A stretch of DNA of 64,000 nt from Geodermatophilus marinus (GTDB taxonomy: Bacteria > Actinomycetota > Actinomycetes > Mycobacteriales > Geodermatophilaceae), in assembly GCF_003428645.1 (NCBI RefSeq), contig NZ_QVQH01000003.1:215621-279620 (forward strand). Reading direction: 5' to 3'. Each line of letters begins with the position of its first letter. Position 1 is the stretch's first letter. The notes under the pieces were generated by a model. That model saw only the letters and a program-made list of their open reading frames with translations, ran no database searches and was not told the origin of the DNA. The translations under genes and the position numbers were made by a program. Shown here piece after piece: positions 58,245 through 64,000 of the stretch.

Positions 58245-60302
58245 GTGTCCACCCCGCCACCGTCCACCGCCGCCGCCCCGATCCGGGTGCCGGCCGGGAC
58301 CACGGCGCAGCAGGCGCTCAAGGACGCCGGGGTGCCGCTCAAGGGCGCCGACGGCGCGGTGGTGGTCCGCGACCTGGCCACCGGCGAGCTCCGGGACCTC
58401 GGCTGGGCCCCGGAGGCCGAGGCCGAGGTCGACCCGGTGCCCGCGGCCAGCCCCGAGGGCCGGGCGGTCATCCGGCACTCGACCGCGCACGTCCTGGCCC
58501 AGGCCGTGCAGGACCTGTTCCCCGGAACCCGGCTGGGCATCGGACCGCCGGTGGAGAACGGGTTCTACTACGACTTCGACCCCGAGCGGCCCTTCACCCC
58601 CGACGACCTGCGGGCGCTGGAGAAGCGCATGCAGGAGATCGTCAAGGCCGGCCAGCGGTTCTCCCGGCGGGAGATCGCCGACGCCGACGCCGAGGCAGAG
58701 CTCGCGCACGAGCCGTACAAGCTGGAGCTGATCGGCCTCAAGGGCGGTGCCGGGGAGGCGGCCGAGGGCGCCGACGTGGAGGTCGGCGGCGCCGCGCTGA
58801 CCATGTACGACAACCTCGACGCGCGCACCGGCGAGCGGGTCTGGACCGACCTGTGCCGCGGGCCGCACGTGCCCCGCACCAGCAGCATCCCGGCGTTCAG
58901 CCTCACCCGGTCCGCGGCGGCCTACTGGCGCGGCAGCGAGAAGAACCCGCAGCTGCAGCGGGTCTACGGCACCGCGTGGGAGAGCAGGGAGGCGCACAAG
59001 GCGTACCTGGAGCAGGTCGCCGAGGCCGAGCGGCGCGACCACCGCCGGCTGGGCGCCGAGCTCGACCTCTTCAGCTTCCCCGACGAGATCGGCTCCGGGC
59101 TGCCGGTGTTCCACCCCAAGGGCGGCGTCATCCGCCGGGAGCTGGAGGACTACAGCCGGCGGCGGCACGAGGAGGCCGGCTACTCCTTCGTCAACACCCC
59201 GCACATCACCAAGGGGCAGCTGTTCGAGACCTCCGGCCACCTGCAGTGGTACGCGGAGGGCATGTACCCGGCGATGCACCTCGACGAGGAGCGCGACGCC
59301 GAGGGGGCCGTGCGGCGGCAGGGGCAGGACTACTACCTCAAGCCGATGAACTGCCCGATGCACAACCTGGTGTTCCGTTCCCGCGGCCGGTCGTACAAGG
59401 AGCTGCCGCTGCGGCTGTTCGAGTTCGGCACGGTGTACCGCTACGAGAAGTCCGGCGTGGTGCACGGCCTGACCCGGGCCCGCGGGTTCACCCAGGACGA
59501 CGCGCACATCTACTGCACGCCCGAGCAGATGCAGGCCGAGATCCGCTCGCTGCTGCAGTTCGTGCTCGACCTGCTGGCCGACTACGGGCTCTCCGACTTC
59601 TACCTGGAGCTGTCCACCCGCGACCCGGAGAAGTCCATCGGCAGCGACGAGGACTGGGAGCGGGCGACCGACGCGCTGCGGGAGGCGGCCGAGGCCAGCG
59701 GCCTGGAGCTGGTCCTCGACCCGGGCGGCGCGGCGTTCTACGCGCCCAAGATCTCCGTGCAGGCGCGCGACGCGATCGGCCGGACCTGGCAGATGTCGAC
59801 CATCCAGGTCGACCTCATGCTGCCGGAGCGCTTCGGCCTCGAGTACACCGCCGCCGACGGCAGCCGGCAGCGCCCGGTGATGATCCACCGCGCCCTGTTC
59901 GGCTCCATCGAGCGCTTCTTCGGGGTCCTCACCGAGCACTACGCCGGCGCCTTCCCGGCCTGGCTGGCGCCGGTGCAGGTGGTGGGCATCCCGGTCACCG
60001 ACGAGCAGGTGCCCTACCTGCGCGACGTCGCGCTCCGGCTGCGGTCACGGGGCATCCGGGTGGAGGTCGACGACTCCGACGACCGCATGCAGAAGAAGAT
60101 CCGCACGGCCAGCAAACAGCGCGTGCCGTTCGTCCTCATCGCCGGGGCCACGGACGCCGAGGCCGGCGCGGTGTCCTTCCGGTTCCGCGACGGCAGCCAG
60201 CACAACGGCGTCCCCGTGGCCGACGCCGTCGATGCGGTGGCGCGCTGGGTGGCGGCGCGGCACAACACCGATCCCACCGCCGAGGCGCTGGGGGCGCGAT
60301 GA
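58245..60302 (+). CDS. thrS: Threonyl-tRNA synthetase
   Basis: The 685-residue enzyme charges tRNA-Thr. Order: TGS domain ([20 protein letters not shown]), editing domain with [18 protein letters not shown] near residue 75 and [11 protein letters not shown] near residue 205. The class II catalytic core has motif 2 [20 protein letters not shown], zinc-ligand region MNCPMHNL and motif 3 [15 protein letters not shown], and the C-terminal anticodon domain begins [14 protein letters not shown]. The GTG at 58245 follows AGGAGC. The stop overlaps the HIT gene ATG. Confidence 0.97.
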   Translation: MSTPPPSTAAAPIRVPAGTTAQQALKDAGVPLKGADGAVVVRDLATGELRDLGWAPEAEAEVDPVPAASPEGRAVIRHSTAHVLAQAVQDLFPGTRLGIGPPVENGFYYDFDPERPFTPDDLRALEKRMQEIVKAGQRFSRREIADADAEAELAHEPYKLELIGLKGGAGEAAEGADVEVGGAALTMYDNLDARTGERVWTDLCRGPHVPRTSSIPAFSLTRSAAAYWRGSEKNPQLQRVYGTAWESREAHKAYLEQVAEAERRDHRRLGAELDLFSFPDEIGSGLPVFHPKGGVIRRELEDYSRRRHEEAGYSFVNTPHITKGQLFETSGHLQWYAEGMYPAMHLDEERDAEGAVRRQGQDYYLKPMNCPMHNLVFRSRGRSYKELPLRLFEFGTVYRYEKSGVVHGLTRARGFTQDDAHIYCTPEQMQAEIRSLLQFVLDLLADYGLSDFYLELSTRDPEKSIGSDEDWERATDALREAAEASGLELVLDPGGAAFYAPKISVQARDAIGRTWQMSTIQVDLMLPERFGLEYTAADGSRQRPVMIHRALFGSIERFFGVLTEHYAGAFPAWLAPVQVVGIPVTDEQVPYLRDVALRLRSRGIRVEVDDSDDRMQKKIRTASKQRVPFVLIAGATDAEAGAVSFRFRDGSQHNGVPVADAVDAVARWVAARHNTDPTAEALGAR

Positions 60303-60877
60303 CCGGGCCGGGGGAGAGCTACCGCGTCGAGGTCCCCAGCGACGACGGGGGCCCGGCCGCGGTCTTCGAGCACCTGTGGACGCCGTACCGGATGGCCTAC
60401 ATCCGGGGGGAGAACAAGCCCACGGGGGTCCACGACTGCCCGTTCTGCCTCATCCCTCGGATGGACGACGAGGAGGGCCTGGTCGTCGCGCGTGGCCGGC
60501 GGGTGTTCGCCGTCCTCAACCTGTACCCGTACAACGCCGGCCACGTGATGCTGGTCCCGTACCGGCACGTGCCCGACTACACCGACCTGACCACCGACGA
60601 GGTCGCCGAGCTCGGCGAGTTCACCCAGACCGCCATGCGGGTGGTCCGGGCGGTCTCGGGGGCCCACGGCTTCAACATCGGGATGAACCAGGGGTCGGTC
60701 GCCGGCGCCGGGATCGCCGACCACCTGCACCAGCACGCCGTGCCCCGGTGGGGCGGCGACACGAACTTCATGCCGGTCATCGGCCTGACCCGGGTGCTGC
60801 CGCAGGTGCTCCGGGAGACGCGGGCGCTGCTCGCCGCCTCCTGGCCGTCCGGCGACGGGCCGGCGCGGGGGGTCTGA
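60299..60877 (+). CDS. HIT family protein (Ap4A phosphorylase type)
   Basis: The 192-residue histidine-triad protein has [16 protein letters not shown] (zinc-type CxxC) near residue 44, [20 protein letters not shown] near residue 70 and the triad [10 protein letters not shown] near residue 145. The same gene in the same place in mycobacteria (Rv2613c) is a diadenosine tetraphosphate phosphorylase, so that activity is likely. It overlaps thrS by ATGA and precedes pgsA by 1 nt. Confidence 0.92.
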   Translation: MTGPGESYRVEVPSDDGGPAAVFEHLWTPYRMAYIRGENKPTGVHDCPFCLIPRMDDEEGLVVARGRRVFAVLNLYPYNAGHVMLVPYRHVPDYTDLTTDEVAELGEFTQTAMRVVRAVSGAHGFNIGMNQGSVAGAGIADHLHQHAVPRWGGDTNFMPVIGLTRVLPQVLRETRALLAASWPSGDGPARGV

Positions 60878-60878
60878 C

Positions 60879-61526
60879 GTGCTCGGCGGCAACGCGCGCG
60901 CCGCGGTCGGCCGGTTCTGGGCGCCCGTGGCCGCCCGGCTGCTGCGCCTGGGCGTCACGGCCGACACCGTGACCGTCACCGGGACCCTCGGTGCCGTCGC
61001 CGGGTCGGTGCTGCTCATCGCCACCGGCCGGCTGTTCTGGGGCGCCTTCACCGTGACCCTGTTCGTGCTGCTGGACATGCTCGACGGCGCGCTGGCCCGG
61101 GCCCAGGGTGGGGGGTCGCTGTTCGGCGCGGTGCTCGACTCCACCGGCGACCGGGCCGCCGACGCCGCCGTCTTCGGCGCGCTGGTCTGGTGGTTCTCGG
61201 GCGCGGGGGACGACCGGCTGCTGGTGCTCCTGGCGCTGCTGTGCCTCGTGCTGGGCGTGCTCACCTCCTACGTGAAGGCCCGCGCCGAGGGGCTCGGCCT
61301 GACCTGCGACGTCGGTGTCGTCGAGCGGACCGAGCGGCTCATCCTCGTGCTCACCGGCACCGGCTTCGCCGGCCTCGGCATCCCCTACGCCCTGCACGTC
61401 GCGCTGGGCCTGCTGCTCGTCGGCAGCGCGGTCACCGTCGGCCAGCGGTTCGCCGCCGTCCGCCGCCAGTCGCGCGGCCGGCCCCTGCCGACCGCGCCCT
61501 CGCCCCCGCCGGGCAGCCCGACGTGA
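60879..61526 (+). CDS. pgsA: Phosphatidylinositol phosphate synthase
   Basis: The 215-residue CDP-alcohol phosphotransferase carries the motif DMLDGALARA...GAVLDSTGDRAAD (four Asp residues, near residues 68-94) and about six helices. In actinobacteria this enzyme joins CDP-diacylglycerol and inositol-3-phosphate to phosphatidylinositol phosphate. Position before the acyltransferase and pimA fits the PI/PIM pathway. Coupled to the next gene by GTGA. Confidence 0.93.
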   Translation: MLGGNARAAVGRFWAPVAARLLRLGVTADTVTVTGTLGAVAGSVLLIATGRLFWGAFTVTLFVLLDMLDGALARAQGGGSLFGAVLDSTGDRAADAAVFGALVWWFSGAGDDRLLVLLALLCLVLGVLTSYVKARAEGLGLTCDVGVVERTERLILVLTGTGFAGLGIPYALHVALGLLLVGSAVTVGQRFAAVRRQSRGRPLPTAPSPPPGSPT

Positions 61527-62506
61527 GGGGGCCGGCGTCCCCGCCGGCCGCTCCGGCGCCGGTGCTGCCCGTCCCGGCGCCCGGGCGGCGCGCCCGCGCG
61601 TCGGCGCGGCTGACCGACCTGGGCTACGCCGCCGGCTGGCGCGCCGTCCGGCTGCTCCCCGAGCCGGTGGCGGTCGCGGCGTTCGACGCCGGCGCCCGCT
61701 GGGCGGCCGCACGGGACGGCCGGGCGGTGCGCCAGCTGCGCGCCAACCTGCGGGTGGTCACCGGCGGCCGGCTGGACGACGCCGCCCTCGACGACCTCAC
61801 CCTCCGGGGGCTGCGGTCCTACGCCCGCTACTGGCAGGAGGCCTTCCGGCTGCCCTCGCTGGGCCCCGCGCGGATCCTCCGCGACACGGTCGCCACGGGC
61901 GTCGAGCACTTCGAGGCCGCCCGGGCCGCCGGCCGCCCCGTCGTCGTGGCCCTGCCGCACAGCGGCAACTGGGACGCCGCCGGCGTGTGGTTCGTCGACT
62001 GGCTCGGCGGGCCGTTCATGACCGTGGCCGAGCGGCTGCAGCCGGAGTCCCTCTACCGCCGGTTCCTGGCCTACCGCGAGTCGCTGGGCATGCGGGTGAC
62101 CCCGCTCACGGGCGGCCCGCGGCCCGGTTCCGCGGTGCTGCAGGAGTGGCTGGGCGCCGGCCGGTCGGTGTGCCTGCTGGTGGACCGCGACCTCTCCGCG
62201 GGCGGGGTGCCGGTCCGCTTCTTCGGCCACGGCACCACGATGCCCGGCGGACCGGCGTTGCTGGCCGCGCGCACCGGGGCCGCGCTGCACCCGGCCGTCT
62301 GCCAGTTCGACGGCCGCGGCTGGCGCTTCGTGGTCCACCCCGAGGTCCCGGTCGCCGGAGCGGGCCGGCTGCGCGACCGGGTCGCCCGGGCCACCCAGGA
62401 CGTCGCGGACGCCTTCGCGGCGACGATCGCCCGGCGGCCCGAGGACTGGCACGTGCCGGGCCGGATCTGGGCCGACGTCCCGCCGGACCCCGCGGGGCGC
62501 CGCTGA
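61523..62506 (+). CDS. Phosphatidylinositol mannoside acyltransferase
   Basis: The 327-residue LpxL/HtrB-family acyltransferase has the catalytic HxxxxD-type motif in ALPHSGNWDAAGVWFVDW near residue 150, YRESLGMRVTPLTGG near residue 185 and LLVDRDLSAGGVPVRFFG near residue 222. It corresponds to mycobacterial PatA (Rv2611c), which acylates the mannose of PIM at the inner membrane face. The start is proline-rich. The stop overlaps pimA. Confidence 0.9.
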   Translation: MRGPASPPAAPAPVLPVPAPGRRARASARLTDLGYAAGWRAVRLLPEPVAVAAFDAGARWAAARDGRAVRQLRANLRVVTGGRLDDAALDDLTLRGLRSYARYWQEAFRLPSLGPARILRDTVATGVEHFEAARAAGRPVVVALPHSGNWDAAGVWFVDWLGGPFMTVAERLQPESLYRRFLAYRESLGMRVTPLTGGPRPGSAVLQEWLGAGRSVCLLVDRDLSAGGVPVRFFGHGTTMPGGPALLAARTGAALHPAVCQFDGRGWRFVVHPEVPVAGAGRLRDRVARATQDVADAFAATIARRPEDWHVPGRIWADVPPDPAGRR

Positions 62507-63732
62507 TGCGCATCGGCCTGGTCTGCCCCTACCAGTGGGACGTCCCCGGCGGCGTGCAGTACCACGTCCGCGACCTCGCCGAGACGCTGCGCGGGATGGG
62601 GCACCACGTGGAGGTGCTCACCCCGGCCGAGCGCGAGGAGTCCCTGCCGCCGCAGCACGTCACGTGGGCGGGGCGGACCGTCCCCATCCCGTACAACGGC
62701 TCGATGGCCAGCGTGCAGTTCGGCCCGGTGTCGGCCACGCGGGTGCGCCGGTGGCTGCGCGAGGGGCACTTCGACGTCGTGCACGTGCACGACCCGGCCC
62801 CGCCGTCGATCGGCCTGCTGGTCTGCATGATCGCCGACGGGCCGATCGTGGCCACCTTCCACGCCGCCACCACCCGCTCGAAGTGGCTGGCCGCGTGGGG
62901 GCCGGTGATCCGGCCGTGGCTGGAGAAGATCAGCGGCCGGATCGCGGTCTCCGACTTCGCCCGGCGGGTGCAGGTCGAGCACCTCGGCGGCGACGCGGTG
63001 ATCATCCCCAACGGCGTGCACGTCGCCGCCTTCGCCTCCGGGCCGACGCTGCCGGGCCACGCGCGCGGCGTCGACGGGCCGACCATCGGCTTCCTCGGCC
63101 GCTACGACGAGCCGCGCAAGGGCCTCCCGGTCCTGCTGGAGGCCGTGCCGGCCGTCGTCCGGCGGCACCCCGGCGCCCGGCTGCTCATCGCCGGCCGGGG
63201 GGACCCCGACGAGGTGCGCGACCTCGTCCCCGCCGACCTGCGCCCGCACGTCGCGCTGCTCGGCGAGCTCAGCGAGGCGGACAAGGCGGCGTTCCTGCGC
63301 TCGGTCGACGTCTACTGCGCGCCCAACCTGCTGGGGGAGTCCTTCGGGATCATCCTCATCGAGGCCCTCGCCGCGGGGGCCCCGATCGTCGCCAGCGACC
63401 TCGACGCCTTCGCCCGGGTGCTCGAGGACGGCGCGGCCGGCGTGCTGGTCCGCCGGGGGGACCCGCGGGCGCTGGCCCAGGCGCTGGGCGACCTGCTGGC
63501 CGACCCGGCGCGGCGGACCGCCCTCACCGCGACCGGGGCCCGGGTGGCCGCCGGGTACGACTGGTCGGTGATCGCGCGGCGGGTGCTGGCGGTGTACGAG
63601 ACCGTCGTCCTCCCTGGGGCCGGGGCGGTCACCGCCACGGGGGACGGCGCGCTGCCGGGCCTGACCGCCGACGACGACGAACCCGCGACGGCCCGCGCGC
63701 GGGCGGCACTGCGCCGGTGGGTGGACCGCTAG
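62506..63732 (+). CDS. pimA: Phosphatidylinositol alpha-mannosyltransferase
   Basis: The 408-residue GT4 glycosyltransferase adds the first mannose from GDP-mannose to phosphatidylinositol. Visible: GLVCPYQWDVPGGVQYHVRD at the start, VVHVHDPAPPSIGLLVC near residue 90, TFHAATTRSKW, IIPNGVHVAAF near residue 165, GRYDEPRKGLPVLLEA, and the nucleotide-binding ExxxxxE region YCAPNLLGESFGIILIEALA near residue 275. It ends the pgsA-acyltransferase-pimA string. Confidence 0.95.
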   Translation: MRIGLVCPYQWDVPGGVQYHVRDLAETLRGMGHHVEVLTPAEREESLPPQHVTWAGRTVPIPYNGSMASVQFGPVSATRVRRWLREGHFDVVHVHDPAPPSIGLLVCMIADGPIVATFHAATTRSKWLAAWGPVIRPWLEKISGRIAVSDFARRVQVEHLGGDAVIIPNGVHVAAFASGPTLPGHARGVDGPTIGFLGRYDEPRKGLPVLLEAVPAVVRRHPGARLLIAGRGDPDEVRDLVPADLRPHVALLGELSEADKAAFLRSVDVYCAPNLLGESFGIILIEALAAGAPIVASDLDAFARVLEDGAAGVLVRRGDPRALAQALGDLLADPARRTALTATGARVAAGYDWSVIARRVLAVYETVVLPGAGAVTATGDGALPGLTADDDEPATARARAALRRWVDR

Positions 63733-63735
63733 CCT
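63730..63735 (+). promoter_or_regulatory. -10 box for leaderless gene at 63744
   Basis: TAGCCT overlaps the end of pimA and ends 8 nt before the GTG. Confidence 0.35.
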
Positions 63736-63743
63736 GAGCCGTC

Positions 63744-64000
63744 GTGACGACCGACGCCTGGCTGCTGCTCGCCGCCCTGGTCGTCGTCCTCCTGGCCGCC
63801 TGGACGACCTGGACGCTGACCCGGCTGCGCCGCCTCGAGGCGCGGGTGGACCGCGCCTGGACCGCGCTGGACTCCCAGCTGGCCCGGCGCAGCGCGCTGG
63901 CCGCCGAGCTCGCCCGCGACCACGCGGCGGCGCTCGGGGAGGAGCGGGCCGCCCGGCTGGCCGCGGCCGCGGCCGCGGCCCGCCGCCCGCGCAGCGGGGA
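63744..64000 (+). CDS. Membrane-anchored coiled-coil protein, 3' partial
   Basis: The first ~85 residues are visible: one membrane helix (AWLLLAALVVVLLAAWTTWT) followed by a charged helical stretch (RLRRLEARVDRAWTALDSQL, ARRSALAAELARDHAA) and an Ala/Arg-rich run. The LemA-like N-terminal pattern and the position after pimA resemble the conserved membrane/NUDIX gene found there in mycobacteria (Rv2609c region). The window ends inside the gene. Confidence 0.6.
   Translation, partial: MTTDAWLLLAALVVVLLAAWTTWTLTRLRRLEARVDRAWTALDSQLARRSALAAELARDHAAALGEERAARLAAAAAAARRPRSG

Overview
The window is very GC-rich, with GTG starts, stop/start overlaps and almost no non-coding space in the main gene strings, which points to a high-GC actinobacterium. 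Gene order (hisD-hisC-hisB-hisH-hisA-x-hisF-x-hisI-trpE-x-trpC-trpB-trpA-lgt, gltBD, pyk-tesB, an ANTAR regulator, polA-rpsA-coaE, then thrS-HIT-pgsA-acyltransferase-pimA) follows the mycobacterial/actinobacterial core chromosome. An SsgA/SsgB-family protein suggests a morphologically complex lineage such as Geodermatophilaceae; that placement is inference. The G homopolymer at bases 5-46 looks like a contig end.

Layout. 0-11 kb: a Lon-substrate-binding-like gene divergent from a histidine operon (hisD, hisC, hisB, a small membrane ORF, hisH, hisA/priA, a RidA gene, hisF). A block of oxidoreductases (nitroreductase, three SDRs, one of them broken) lies between hisH and hisA. 11-19 kb: an asymmetric heterodimeric ABC exporter, small membrane proteins and a flavoprotein dehydrogenase lie between hisF and hisI. 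19-26 kb: hisI, trpE, a Trp-operon membrane protein, trpC, trpB, trpA, lgt. No trpF is seen, so HisA probably acts as bifunctional PriA. 26-35 kb: gltB-gltD, pyruvate kinase, TesB thioesterase. 35-38 kb: an aromatic amino-acid decarboxylase-like enzyme and a decayed string of tiny membrane-protein ORFs. 38-46 kb: an unusual tRNA-Leu(CAA)-like gene, a PdtaR-like ANTAR regulator, a branched-chain amino-acid binding lipoprotein whose halves are in swapped order, and the livHMGF transport operon. 46-53 kb: polA, a methyltransferase, rpsA, coaE. 53-58 kb: tRNA-Gly, -Cys, -Val(GAC), an SsgB-like gene, an ECF sigma/anti-sigma pair, tRNA-Val(CAC), HNH and MOSC genes. 58-64 kb: thrS and the phosphatidylinositol/PIM synthesis genes.

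The most unusual items are: (1) the solute-binding gene at 39071-40405, which reads as a circular permutation of the Peripla_BP_6 fold while keeping its lipoprotein signal at the N terminus; (2) a strong leaderless-promoter pattern, TANNNT or GANNNT placed 6-8 nt before the start codon, at 17 genes; (3) a family of GC-rich palindromic and tandem intergenic repeats; (4) several decaying genes; (5) an inverted duplication of a 113-bp tRNA-Val plus terminator cassette. Much of the rest is conserved housekeeping sequence.
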